Assembly: GCA_016928155.1 (NCBI GenBank)
Contig: JAFGLG010000006.1
Location: 1 to 64,000, forward strand
Direction: 5' to 3'
Source: Candidatus Woesearchaeota archaeon
Lineage (GTDB): Archaea; Nanobdellota; Nanobdellia; Woesearchaeales; JAFGLG01
Length of the DNA stretch: 64,000 nt
The position numbers and the translations under genes were made by a program. Numbering within the stretch: position 1 is the first letter of the stretch; each line of letters opens with the position of its first letter. Of this stretch, positions 8,382-16,842 are shown one piece after another. The notes beneath the pieces were generated by a model. The model did not search any database and was not told the origin of the DNA. It saw nothing but the letters and a program-made list of their open reading frames with translations.

Positions 8382-8954
8382 CTAGAATATTGCTTTAAGC
8401 AGCCCTGATATGAACTGGAAACCATCAAATGGTGGTATCGGCAGCATGTTGAAGATGAACAGGAACAGGTTGACTTGTTTTGTGATGCCGATCACTGGCT
8501 TGTATCTCTGTTTTATGTTGGGGTTCTTGAGCGCAAAATAGCATATCACAAAGATTATCAGGTTCATCAGAGGCCCTGCCAGCGCAATCAGGGATCCTTG
8601 CAGGTTTGTGGTGGCTGCGTGCTGGACATATCCAGGGATGAAGAACAGTATCGGTGAGTTGAACATCTTGAGAAGCAGTCCTATGAACAGCCATGTGTAG
8701 CTTGTGTAGAATGTCGCGCTTACGCCGAAAGCTATTGCCACAAATTTATGCGCCAGCTCGTGCAGCACAACTGCCGGTGCTGTGACAAGAGCTGCAAAGC
8801 CGATGTCTTTCCAGTTGAGAGTGGATGCTCTCAGAGGGATTCTGACGCCATCGAGGTCCATGAATTGGTGTGGCTTGAATATGTCCTTGAATATGAATCC
8901 GAGTATTAGCGACATTGCGATAAGATCAAATACCTCTCTTGGTGTGATCAGCAT
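8382..8954 (-). CDS. Site-2-protease-type M50 membrane metalloprotease
   Basis: The 190-residue protein is an integral membrane zinc protease of family M50. Zinc-binding 'VLHELAHKFVAIAFG' (HExxH) sits in an early membrane helix and 'PIPPFDGFQF' corresponds to the NPxPxxDG motif that supplies the third ligand. Five or so helices are visible and there is no PDZ domain, which makes it one of the short archaeal forms. The substrate may be a membrane-bound regulator, but none is indicated here. It is divergent from the FKBP gene; one AT-rich box (TTTATAAAAG, 8975-8987) could act as TATA for both directions. Confidence 0.88.
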   Translation of the reverse strand: MLITPREVFDLIAMSLILGFIFKDIFKPHQFMDLDGVRIPLRASTLNWKDIGFAALVTAPAVVLHELAHKFVAIAFGVSATFYTSYTWLFIGLLLKMFNSPILFFIPGYVQHAATTNLQGSLIALAGPLMNLIIFVICYFALKNPNIKQRYKPVIGITKQVNLFLFIFNMLPIPPFDGFQFISGLLKAIF

Positions 8955-9056
8955 GTCCTGATTTTTCAGATATTTCTTTTATAAATGTTGTGCAATATTG
9001 TCCAAACCTTTATTAATGATGCCGGTTGGGGCCTCATCATAAGTGGGGTTGATAAT

Positions 9057-9491
9057 ATGTCAGATAAATCTGCAAAAGAGAATGATCTTGTCAGGGTTGA
9101 TTATAAGGGGACTCTGGAAGATGGGAAGGTGTTTGACACTTCTGAAGGAAGGCAGCCTATTGAGTTCAAGATAGGTGAGCATAAGGTCATCAGGGGTTTT
9201 GAGGACGCTGTTATCGGCATGAAGGTCGGTGATAAGAAGGATATCAGGCTTTCTCCTGAGCAGGCTTACGGCCAGAGGGTTGATGAGCTGATGCAGGAAG
9301 TTCCTAAGGCAGCTTTTGGTGATAAGCTGGATCCTGAGAAGGGCATGACCCTTGCTTTGAAGGCTCCGACTGGCCAGGTCATCCCGGCGACTGTTGTCGA
9401 TGTGAAAGATGACAAGGTGAAGCTGGACTTGAATCATCCGCTGGCAGGCAGGGCCCTGAATTTCAGCATAACCCTTGTCAGCATCGGATGA
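9057..9491 (+). CDS. FKBP-type peptidyl-prolyl isomerase, SlyD-like
   Basis: The 144-residue protein catalyses cis-trans isomerisation of prolyl bonds and probably acts as a cytoplasmic folding helper. 'VRVDYKGTLEDGKVFDTSE' and 'VIRGFEDAVIGMKVGDKKDIRLSPEQAYG' are the FKBP core, and the 'insert in flap' domain follows (residues about 70-130), as in SlyD and short archaeal FKBPs. The start at MSDKSAKENDLV is chosen because the family begins here; a longer frame from 8985 would run through the promoter. No signal peptide is seen. Confidence 0.92.
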   Translation: MSDKSAKENDLVRVDYKGTLEDGKVFDTSEGRQPIEFKIGEHKVIRGFEDAVIGMKVGDKKDIRLSPEQAYGQRVDELMQEVPKAAFGDKLDPEKGMTLALKAPTGQVIPATVVDVKDDKVKLDLNHPLAGRALNFSITLVSIG

Positions 9492-9563
9492 TCTCCATTT
9501 TTTTTCATTATATATCGGCTCGATGCCATAAAAATATTTAAACCTTTTTTCTGTTGTCCTGTC

Positions 9564-9914
9564 ATGACTGATATTATATGCACTTTTGACAGGGATGATG
9601 AGAAGAGCAGGCTGAATCATGTCATGAGACTCATCGAGCTTGGCTCATGGGATAATGTCTATTTGGTCTCTTATTCAGGCAGGTCTGCGAAGATAGGGGA
9701 TGCGAAAGCCCTGACTTTTGATATGAAGCACCTGCCGGATCTCACTGAGGACATAAAGAATGACCTGAAGGGCAGGATAAGTGGTTTTGAAGTTGCCGTG
9801 AACATAATCTCCGGAGATGGGAAGCTTCATATCGCCCTGATGGCTGCATTGCTGAGGCTTGGCCTTGGGATGAGGTTCATGGCCCTGACTGTTGATGGCA
9901 TAAGAGAGATTTAG
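9564..9914 (+). CDS. Conserved-looking small protein of unknown function
   Basis: This 116-residue protein is not recognised. It starts 'MTDIICTFDRDDEKSRLNHVMRLIELGSW' and alternates predicted strands and helices ('VYLVSYSG', 'EVAVNIISGDGKLHIALMAALLRLGLGMRFMALT'), which suggests a Rossmann-like alpha/beta fold such as the CARF-like N-terminal domains of archaeal regulators. No HTH follows. A TATA-like box (ATATTTAAACC, 9535-9545) lies at the right distance for a nearly leaderless transcript starting at the ATG. It lies alone between FKBP and the convergent membrane-protein pair. Confidence 0.7.
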   Translation: MTDIICTFDRDDEKSRLNHVMRLIELGSWDNVYLVSYSGRSAKIGDAKALTFDMKHLPDLTEDIKNDLKGRISGFEVAVNIISGDGKLHIALMAALLRLGLGMRFMALTVDGIREI

Positions 9915-9980
9915 GATTTATGTTCTAGATTTTAGGATTTATGCTCTTTATTTTGGGGTTTATGCTCTCGATTTATGTTC

Positions 9981-10706
9981 TCAGATGAATCCGTACCAGT
10001 CATATATGAGGTTTTCTGCAGCCTTGAGCAGCCCTTCTCCTGAGCCTGTTACCCTCATGCATCTCCCTTCGAACTCCACCCCCATCTCGCCGCCTGAATT
10101 GTCTATGAACACCACTGATTTGTCGTCGTCATCGCATGTGACTGTCGGCCTTTCTGAGCATATGCCCGGTGTCTTCTCTGTGCATGCCGCGATGGGTTTC
10201 CCGTTGAATGACTTCACTATGCTGAGGCTTAGCTCCGCTGCTGAGAGTGCAGTGTAGCCCATATCCTGCCCGTCTGGGTTGAATGTTATGTAGATCTCGT
10301 TTGTCCTGAAGAATTCTTCGCTTATCTGCCCGCTTGTCGGGATTTCTTTTACCTCTTCTGGATTGTAGTGCAGCGACAGCACGATGAGGTTGCTGTTGTA
10401 GAGGAATCTCGTGTACCAAAGCCCGTCATGGAAGACAAAAGGGAAGCTGTTGTATAACATGGCCCCTGTTATCTCGTTCCCTGCCTCGATTTCCTGGAAT
10501 TTCTGCTCTAGCGTTAGCTCATTCTTGCTCTCCCTGTGCTCCATGTATCTCGTGAGGCCGATTGTTCCTGAGAATATGATCACTACGAGGATGATGAATG
10601 CAATGATATACATGGCGCTCTTGGAGACCCTGATTTTGTTGGGAGGGGTGCCATTATCTCCCTCGGTTTTTTCAGGGATCCTATTATTGTTCTGGTCCGG
10701 GTTCAT
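9981..10706 (-). CDS. Single-pass membrane protein, paralogue of its upstream neighbour
   Basis: This 241-residue protein has a Pro/Asn-rich cytoplasmic N-terminus, one helix at about residues 31-54 (AMYIIAFIILVVIIFSGTIGL) and an extracellular domain of about 180 residues. The outer domain contains four Cys residues; the pattern 'T-C-x-D-D...V-V-F-I-D...G-R-C-M-R-V' near the C-terminus is repeated in the gene just upstream. Its ATG at 10706 overlaps the neighbour's stop (ATGA), which fixes the start well inside a longer frame. No family is recognised. The conserved Cys pair suggests an exported, disulfide-bonded domain. Confidence 0.8.
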   Translation of the reverse strand: MNPDQNNNRIPEKTEGDNGTPPNKIRVSKSAMYIIAFIILVVIIFSGTIGLTRYMEHRESKNELTLEQKFQEIEAGNEITGAMLYNSFPFVFHDGLWYTRFLYNSNLIVLSLHYNPEEVKEIPTSGQISEEFFRTNEIYITFNPDGQDMGYTALSAAELSLSIVKSFNGKPIAACTEKTPGICSERPTVTCDDDDKSVVFIDNSGGEMGVEFEGRCMRVTGSGEGLLKAAENLIYDWYGFI

Positions 10707-11332
10707 TGTAATATGCCGAGCATCTGGTATAAGATCCTGTCCCTCACTGCGATCATGTCCATGTTTCCGAAGCCTTCCATGATTGCGCAGTATCCGTCCA
10801 GGTTCAGGCCTGTTGTATTGCTTGTCCTTATGTATATGACTGGCTTCTCCGGTGTTGCGTCCTCGCATGTCATCAGGGGGAGTGTGTATGCAGGATTTGT
10901 GTTGTTTGCCATGCCCTGCTCGAGATGCTTCCCGAGTTGGCTGAATGAGATGCCCAGATCATATCTGAGAAGGTCTATTGTCTGTATGTTCTTGTCTTTT
11001 GGATTGAATGTCAGCCCTATTGCATTGCTGTCCTGCAGCAGATGGTATGCATCCGGGTTCAGGTTTAGGTTTTGGACCTCCTCTGGCAGGTAATAGAAGT
11101 AATAGCTCACCCCATTCACTTCTGTTTCCCACATCCTGTTCGATAGGAGCTTGAACTTGTGTCCGTTGTAGTTTGATGTCTGGGTCCCTCCGCCCATATA
11201 TAGGAATCCTGCTATGCTGGATATCATTATTGCTGCTATGAAGATGGTCATTAATGTCTGTTTTGACATCCTCTTCTTCTTTTCTTCCCTGCTTTTCAGC
11301 TTCTTGTAGCCTTTGTTGGGATTCTTCATCAT
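10703..11332 (-). CDS. Single-pass membrane protein, paralogue of its downstream neighbour
   Basis: This 209-residue protein has a strongly basic N-terminus, one helix at about 28-47 (IFIAAIMISSIAGFLYMGG) and an outer domain. Shared features with the 9981-10706 product are 'YYFYYLPEEVQNL' against 'SLHYNPEEVKEI', 'GLTFNPKD' against 'YITFNPDG', and a C-terminal Cys pair ('MTCEDATPEKPVIYIR...LDGYCAIMEGFGN'). The two are tandem paralogues in one operon. The function is unknown. The start is set by the first Met; a later Met (MSKQTLM) is possible. Confidence 0.8.
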   Translation of the reverse strand: MMKNPNKGYKKLKSREEKKKRMSKQTLMTIFIAAIMISSIAGFLYMGGGTQTSNYNGHKFKLLSNRMWETEVNGVSYYFYYLPEEVQNLNLNPDAYHLLQDSNAIGLTFNPKDKNIQTIDLLRYDLGISFSQLGKHLEQGMANNTNPAYTLPLMTCEDATPEKPVIYIRTSNTTGLNLDGYCAIMEGFGNMDMIAVRDRILYQMLGILQ

Positions 11333-11441
11333 AAGGTCTGGACTTTGTGCGCCTTTTTATTTTTTATCATTGATTATGTCATGGTTTGGTATCCGAAGCT
11401 GATTTGGCGGATATTTTGGGGGTTTATCCGTATCTTGCGGA

Positions 11442-12326
11442 TCATTTCATCTTTAGCTCTTGCAGCAATGCGCAGGTGCTGCATATCATGCTCTTTGATG
11501 GCTGGCCGCAGCTGCATGTGTTCGGCTCCCCTGCGCCAGTGAATCTGCTCTTCAGCTTCTCTTGCCTGGCCAGATAGTATTTTATGATGTTCTCTTTTGA
11601 GCCTGGCATCTTGTTTTCCTGCTCATTTATCATGTCCCTTATCCTTGCCCTGAAGCTGAGCTTTGCATAGGGGCATTCGTTGAATCTTATCCTGAACCCA
11701 TTGAGCAGGGCGTATGTCATTATCTCCTTTTCTTTGCAGAAGTACAGCGGCTTCACTCTTGGTGTGAACCCTTTGAATTTCCTGAGTCCTGTCTTTGGGC
11801 CGAGCCTTGCGTTTATCTCGGGTTGGTTGCGGATTAGGTTCATCATGACCGCCTGCGCCTCGTCATCCATGTTGTGCCCTGTTGCTGTCTTGTCATATCC
11901 CTGTGAATATTTGTTGAGGAGGTATCTCCGCAGCACTCCGCATATTGTGCATGGACCCCTTTTTGTCATCTTCACGAGCTGGTCCAGGCTTTTGCCGAAT
12001 ATCCTTTTCACAGAATATATCCTTATCTTTATGCTCTCCTTCTCGGCAAAATGCTTGAGGTCCTCTATTGTATGCTCCCTGTAGCCTCGGATCCCTTCAT
12101 CTATGCATATGCCCTCGGCGTCATACCCTAATTTTTTGAGTATATGCAGTGTTGTGAGTGAGTCTTTCCCCCCTGAGACTGCCACGCATATTCTGTCCTG
12201 CTTCTCCAGGAGATTGTAGTCCTTTATTGTTTTTATTACCTTTTTCTCGATATGGCTGACGAAATGTTCTTTGCAGTACTGTGGGTCATCCGATACTGCT
12301 TTTGCACTGCATTTTCTGCATTTCAT
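11442..12326 (-). CDS. ncsA: tRNA 2-thiolation enzyme, NcsA/TtuA family
   Basis: The 294-residue protein adenylates and thiolates tRNA uridine (s2U34 or s2U54 type) using sulfur from a carrier protein. It has an N-terminal zinc finger (C-x2-C ... C-x2-H near residues 3-21), the PP-loop 'AVSGGKDSL', the catalytic 'GPCTICG' Cys pair, 'ATGHNMDDEAQ' and a C-terminal zinc finger (C-S-C ... C-S-T-C). All catalytic motifs are intact. It directly follows the ubiquitin-like sulfur carrier gene (start one base after its stop) and the ThiI-like gene, so the operon is a sulfur relay to tRNA. Which uridine is modified cannot be decided from the sequence. Confidence 0.92.
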   Translation of the reverse strand: MKCRKCSAKAVSDDPQYCKEHFVSHIEKKVIKTIKDYNLLEKQDRICVAVSGGKDSLTTLHILKKLGYDAEGICIDEGIRGYREHTIEDLKHFAEKESIKIRIYSVKRIFGKSLDQLVKMTKRGPCTICGVLRRYLLNKYSQGYDKTATGHNMDDEAQAVMMNLIRNQPEINARLGPKTGLRKFKGFTPRVKPLYFCKEKEIMTYALLNGFRIRFNECPYAKLSFRARIRDMINEQENKMPGSKENIIKYYLARQEKLKSRFTGAGEPNTCSCGQPSKSMICSTCALLQELKMK

Positions 12327-12518
12327 CTATCCGCCTGATATGACTGATATTATCTTTATCTCGTCGGTTTCTTTCAGTTTCTCGTCTGCTGTGACCAGCT
12401 CGTTGTTCTTTATTATGAGCGCTGTCTCGGGGTTTATGCCGAGCTTCTTCAGCAGTCTGCCTGCATCCGTCGCTTTCATGCTGAGTTCCTTGTCGTCTTT
12501 CTCTATATAGACCTTCAT
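12327..12518 (-). CDS. Ubiquitin-like sulfur carrier protein (ThiS/MoaD/SAMP type)
   Basis: This 63-residue protein ends in 'ISVISGG'; the C-terminal Gly-Gly is the site of thiocarboxylation in ThiS, MoaD, Urm1, TtuB and SAMP proteins. The body has the small beta-grasp pattern ('LLKKLGINPETALIIKNNELVTADEKLKETDEIKIISVISGG'). It lies between the ThiI-like gene and ncsA in the same operon, so it very probably carries sulfur for tRNA thiolation, as TtuB does for TtuA. No E1-like activating enzyme is seen in the window. Confidence 0.92.
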   Translation of the reverse strand: MKVYIEKDDKELSMKATDAGRLLKKLGINPETALIIKNNELVTADEKLKETDEIKIISVISGG

Positions 12519-12530
12519 CTTGCTAGCCCA

Positions 12531-13403
12531 TCATCTTGCTCCCTCTATCTCATGGTATGCCCTGAATATCTCGTCTTCTGACCATCCGAGGAGCGGCCTT
12601 AGTGTGAAGACTTCATCCTGCACTTTGGGGACTCGGGTGTCGCCTCTGACGAGCGCTTCGTGGCCTGTCTCTTCCATCAGTCCTTTTATGTCCTCTGTGC
12701 AGTGCCTGCCTATTTTCGAGCCGTAGTCGAATTTCTCCAGGTGACTTATGAATTTTGCATTCTCATGCTTTCCGTCCATTGTCACGACTTCTATCTCTGC
12801 CCCCCTTTTCATCATCAGCCATGCTGCAACGCATGATTGCATGTCTTCCATGAGCACGAGGCATTCTCCTTCTGAGCCCAGGGGGAGCCCGCCGTATCCT
12901 CTTGTGGTGTTGTCGAAGATGAACGCATTCTCTTTCGTGATCTCTATCCCTATCTCGGTGTCATGCCGTTTAAGGTCGACCTTCGCGCCTGTCGCCTCGA
13001 CTATCTGCTGCCCTATCACTCTCTCCAGCTCTATGCTGTCCGGCTTGAATCCCTTGTCGAGCCTTTTTGCTGTGACCCTGAAGCTCTTGCCTTTTATCTT
13101 TCCGTAGAATCTCTCTGTCTCTCTGCTGATATCAGAGATGTCTGCTCTGCAGGCTACTGCCTTGCTGAAGCTTGATATGCCGAATACTCTTTTCAGCCCT
13201 GATATGTCTGGCATCTCGACTCCCTCATGCATGCTTAGGAGTATCCTCCCCCTTGTTCTCCTGATCCAGCAGTCGATTTCATTTCTTGAGGCAAAATCTC
13301 TTATGTTCTGGACCAGTCTGCTTTCGAACCATCCTCTGTTCTGGCCTTTTATGCCAATTTCACCATATCTGATAATAACCTGATCCTCAATCCTTTTGAT
13401 CAT
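12531..13403 (-). CDS. ThiI-like protein (NFLD-THUMP) with degenerate PP-loop
   Basis: ThiI makes 4-thiouridine at tRNA position 8. This 290-residue homologue has the N-terminal ferredoxin-like segment ('QVIIRYGEIGIKGQNRGWFESRLVQNI'), a THUMP domain, and the C-terminal fold ('LPLGSEGECLVLMEDMQSCVAAWLMMKRG', 'RPLLGWSEDEIF'). The P-loop that normally reads S-G-G-x-D-S-P is replaced by M-E-D-M-Q-S-C, so ATP-PPase activity is doubtful although the surrounding fold is kept and the frame is intact. It may now act as a tRNA-binding partner for the NcsA and sulfur-carrier proteins encoded just downstream. The start at MIKRIEDQ matches the family; a longer frame reaches 13484. Confidence 0.8.
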   Translation of the reverse strand: MIKRIEDQVIIRYGEIGIKGQNRGWFESRLVQNIRDFASRNEIDCWIRRTRGRILLSMHEGVEMPDISGLKRVFGISSFSKAVACRADISDISRETERFYGKIKGKSFRVTAKRLDKGFKPDSIELERVIGQQIVEATGAKVDLKRHDTEIGIEITKENAFIFDNTTRGYGGLPLGSEGECLVLMEDMQSCVAAWLMMKRGAEIEVVTMDGKHENAKFISHLEKFDYGSKIGRHCTEDIKGLMEETGHEALVRGDTRVPKVQDEVFTLRPLLGWSEDEIFRAYHEIEGAR

Positions 13404-13495
13404 CTCCGTGATTTCTGATTTTGCCTTTCCAGACCCTATAAACCTGGAATTCGAGCTTCTTATTAAATCCGACCAATGCCGCAACTGACCGAAAC

Positions 13496-13508
13496 CTTTT
13501 TAAATAAC
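13496..13508 (+). promoter_or_regulatory. TATA box for the Ig-repeat membrane protein gene
   Basis: CTTTTTAAATAACC is about 40 bases before the ATG at 13544, in the divergent spacer with the ThiI-like gene. It fits an archaeal box A. Confidence 0.5.
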
Positions 13509-13543
13509 CACCATTACTCAGTAGCAAACAAAGGTGTCCTAAT

Positions 13544-16500
13544 ATGAGTTCATACCTCAAAATCCCATACATGACATACATGATTTTGTTTATATTTATT
13601 ATGGCTTTCAGCGCTGTTCCAGCTTTTGCTGCAGATTTCGATGCCTTCACCTCATTCTCTGGCGCAAGGACATGCTCTTGCAGTGTGTTTGAGTATAAGG
13701 TCTATGTCACGAACAATGAGATTGCAGGAGCATCATTCAATATTGGTGTTGATTCCGGGATCTCCGGATGGATGAGCTTTGCTCCGAAGCTTTTCTATCT
13801 TGCGCCTGGTGAGACCGGTGAGGTCACAGTTTTTGTGAACATTCCCTGCGGGGAAAAAGGGACCAGCAGGATTGACACGATCATCTATTCAGGAGATACT
13901 GAGAAGACGATAAGGAATGAGCTTGAGTACAGGAGCTGTCCGAATGTGAATATAATCGCTAAGAACTATGCCCAGGATATCGTGTCATGCAGTCCGGCTG
14001 AGTTTGAGTTTGAGATACTGAACACAGGTTCCTTTGTAGAGACATATTATCTGGGTGTGGATGATTATGAAGACCATGCGACCCTGTCAAAGAATCCTGT
14101 GATCCTCTTGCCTGGAGAGAAAGAGGAAGTTTTTCTTTTCTTCGATAGCCTGTGTGCTGAGAAAGATGTGAAGATTGAGTTTTTTGCCGATGCCTCGAGG
14201 AATATGATAAGAGGCAGTGTCCCTCTCTATGTGGATATGATCGGGATTGTCCCTTTTGAGGTTGATTTTCCTGATGAGATAAAAACATGCCTGAATGCGA
14301 AATCCGGCTACACGCTTGGATTGAAGAATGGTGCCGGCAAGACTGAGACATTCTCTGTCTCCTCTGATGCGGGCTTTGTCTCATTCTCAGAATCGGATTT
14401 TGAGCTTGGGCCGGATGCCTCAAAGAGCATCACAGTATATGTGGAAGCGACTTCGCCGATCCAGGACAGCTTTGACATAGACATCAGTTCAGGTTCATCA
14501 GGCAAGACTGTCATAAAGGCCTTTGTTGATGTGGAGGAATGTGATTTCCTCATGGTGGATATGCCTTCAGAGCTTACTTCTCTGCAGTGCGAGTCCAAGA
14601 GTCAGAATATTGTCATTAAGAATCTGGGTGAATCATCTGATATGGCTTTGGTCCTTTCAGGCCCTGAATGGGTTTCCTTGAATTCTCCTCAGTCCCTCAA
14701 GCTTGCCTATGGTCAGGAGATATCCTTGTCATTGTACCTGGACATACCCTGTGATGCCCATGGGCAGTATGACCTGTCACTTGAGGCCAAGCATATTGCA
14801 AGCGGTAAATCAGTATCGAAATCGCTCAGTGTCAGTGTTTTCAACAAGTCTGAGTCATACCAAATCTCTTTCGGGCAGGAGAAGATCCTGCTGAAGGAAG
14901 GCATGGGCTCAGCATCATTGCCTGTCCGGAACACAGGCTTCAAGAACGCAACCTATGTCTTCTCAATAGACAGCCCTGACTGGATTATCTTGGCGACAGA
15001 CAAGCTTGATCTGTCCCCTGAAGAGCAGGGCATCGTTTACATCAATGTCTCATTGGATAATGTATCCAGAGAGGATTATAATCTTACTTTGACAGCCCAC
15101 GAGGTGAGAGGGGGCTCATATTATTCCCAGGCATATGACATCGGGTTCAGCTCTGGTTCTGATATCCTGCTCTACATGCTGATCGGAGGGGCTATCCTGC
15201 TGATTATTTTGATTATCCTCGTGGCGGTCCTTGTCTCCAGAAAAGGGGGCAAAGGGAAGAAGGACGAGAAGAAAAGCAAGAAAGAGGAAAAGAAAAGCAA
15301 GAAAGAGGAGAAGAAGGAAGAGAAGATTGTAAAGGTCAGAGAGACACCTGCAAAAGCCCGGCTTATGGGGCCGGAAGATCGTGATTGGCTTATGCCTTTC
15401 AGGTTCATCTCGGTATTTGCTCTGGTGTCTGTTATCCTGATTGTCCTTCTCATGGTATTCTCTTACGCTTATTATATCCTTTATTTCCCATTCATTATTG
15501 CCTCCATTGCGCTGCTAATCATTGCATGGCTCATCATTTTCTTCAGGTTCAGGCCTAAGAAGGCAAAGAAACCTCTGGCTGAGAAGCCGGCTGCAGAGAG
15601 GGAGAAGAAGGCCGCGAAGAGTGGGAAGAAGACACTGAAGGAAAAGAAGACTCAGAAAGGTCCTTTTTTCCCGCCTGGATTTTTCGGGATGAAATTCTGG
15701 GCTGTTGCAGGGATCATCATATTGATTGCGCTGCTGGTCCTGGCTTCTGTTTTCTTCTATGTTTATCTGGTTGTTTATCTTCCGTTCATCATATTGGGGG
15801 TAGTGCTGCTCATCATCGCAGCAATGGTGCTTATGTTTGCCGGGCCTGCCGGATCCAAACAGCTGAGAAAGGGAGTGCAGAAGAAGTCATCTAAGAAATC
15901 TAAGGCCGGTAAGAAGACAGGGAAAGATGGAGTCAATCCTTGGCTCGTCATTGCTTTGGTTGCGTTGGTGCTGGCAATAATCGGAGGCATTGGATATGGT
16001 ATCTGGAAAGCAGGGAGCGACACGATAAAGGATATGGGATTGGATGGATCTGATGGGTCTGATGATTCTGTTATTGATGGCTCAAACCTGACTCAGAAGA
16101 AGACTGTTTCTGTAGTCGGGAACCAGACAGCTGATAATGTCAACCAGACAGATGGTGAACCTGGGCGGGAACAGTCCCTGGATGGGGATGGAACAGATGG
16201 GCAGGCAGGTGGAGAAGAAGGTTCTCCAAAGGACGACGCATCGGATACGCAGGACACAGATGACATACGTGACACAGAGGACACGCAGGACAAAGGATAT
16301 ATGCAGGATATGCAGGATACAGCACCCGCAGAGAAGTCTGACAGGGAGAGGATTCTGGAGCTCATAGGTTTTCTGGAGCAGGAGAACAAGACAGGTCTTT
16401 TCACATATCAGATAATTGGCGAGAACTCCTCGAAGAGCATTGATCTGAGCCAGCATTTCACAGATCCTGATGACGACCTGCTGAGCTTCTCAGCTTCTGA

Positions 16501-16831
16501 AGTCGAGGATATTGATATTGTTATTGATGGCAGCACTGCGGATATCATCCCGGATGAGGGTATGGTTGGGGTGCGCTTTGTCACATTCACTGCAACTGAC
16601 ACTTCAGGAAACAGCGTCTCGAGCCCGAAAGTGACTCTCATAGTGAAGCCTTATACCGATGATGGAGAAGAGGTTGGTGGGGATTTGGACAGCAAAGGCA
16701 GCAGATTTGTCAGTTTCTTGAAGTCCTACATGTACTATTTCATCGCAGGTATTGTTATATTGATATTTGTTATTATTGTGATGAGTCTTCTTGATAAACC
16801 GAAGAGAAGGAAGAGAAGACGATCTCATTAG
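13544..16831 (+). CDS. Large multi-pass surface protein with Ig-like repeats and cadherin-like domain
   Basis: The 1095-residue protein starts with a signal peptide (cleavage likely after A-F-A near residue 29). About five Ig-like repeats (residues 30-530) follow; most carry a Cys near each end ('C-S-V-F-E-Y', 'N-I-P-C-G-E-K', 'S-C-S-P-A-E-F', 'D-S-L-C-A-E-K', 'D-I-P-C-D-A-H'), as in NEW3/CARDB-type domains. A first helix at about 539-563 is followed by a Lys/Glu-rich loop. Then two similar two-helix modules (about 620-670 and 715-765) share 'Y-x-x-Y-F/L-P-F-I-I' and are separated by a second basic loop. A single helix lies at about 799-822. A long acidic D/T/Q-rich linker leads to a cadherin-like domain (962-1035), a last helix and a basic tail. 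The two-helix modules look like an internal duplication. A structural or adhesion role is inference. Confidence 0.85.
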   Translation: MSSYLKIPYMTYMILFIFIMAFSAVPAFAADFDAFTSFSGARTCSCSVFEYKVYVTNNEIAGASFNIGVDSGISGWMSFAPKLFYLAPGETGEVTVFVNIPCGEKGTSRIDTIIYSGDTEKTIRNELEYRSCPNVNIIAKNYAQDIVSCSPAEFEFEILNTGSFVETYYLGVDDYEDHATLSKNPVILLPGEKEEVFLFFDSLCAEKDVKIEFFADASRNMIRGSVPLYVDMIGIVPFEVDFPDEIKTCLNAKSGYTLGLKNGAGKTETFSVSSDAGFVSFSESDFELGPDASKSITVYVEATSPIQDSFDIDISSGSSGKTVIKAFVDVEECDFLMVDMPSELTSLQCESKSQNIVIKNLGESSDMALVLSGPEWVSLNSPQSLKLAYGQEISLSLYLDIPCDAHGQYDLSLEAKHIASGKSVSKSLSVSVFNKSESYQISFGQEKILLKEGMGSASLPVRNTGFKNATYVFSIDSPDWIILATDKLDLSPEEQGIVYINVSLDNVSREDYNLTLTAHEVRGGSYYSQAYDIGFSSGSDILLYMLIGGAILLIILIILVAVLVSRKGGKGKKDEKKSKKEEKKSKKEEKKEEKIVKVRETPAKARLMGPEDRDWLMPFRFISVFALVSVILIVLLMVFSYAYYILYFPFIIASIALLIIAWLIIFFRFRPKKAKKPLAEKPAAEREKKAAKSGKKTLKEKKTQKGPFFPPGFFGMKFWAVAGIIILIALLVLASVFFYVYLVVYLPFIILGVVLLIIAAMVLMFAGPAGSKQLRKGVQKKSSKKSKAGKKTGKDGVNPWLVIALVALVLAIIGGIGYGIWKAGSDTIKDMGLDGSDGSDDSVIDGSNLTQKKTVSVVGNQTADNVNQTDGEPGREQSLDGDGTDGQAGGEEGSPKDDASDTQDTDDIRDTEDTQDKGYMQDMQDTAPAEKSDRERILELIGFLEQENKTGLFTYQIIGENSSKSIDLSQHFTDPDDDLLSFSASEVEDIDIVIDGSTADIIPDEGMVGVRFVTFTATDTSGNSVSSPKVTLIVKPYTDDGEEVGGDLDSKGSRFVSFLKSYMYYFIAGIVILIFVIIVMSLLDKPKRRKRRRSH

Positions 16832-16842
16832 TATTCTGGTTC

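Noticed and set aside
12531-13403. Frameshifted thiI pseudogene
   Set aside because: The frame is intact and the residues on both sides of the changed PP-loop still match ThiI, so substitution rather than frameshift explains it.
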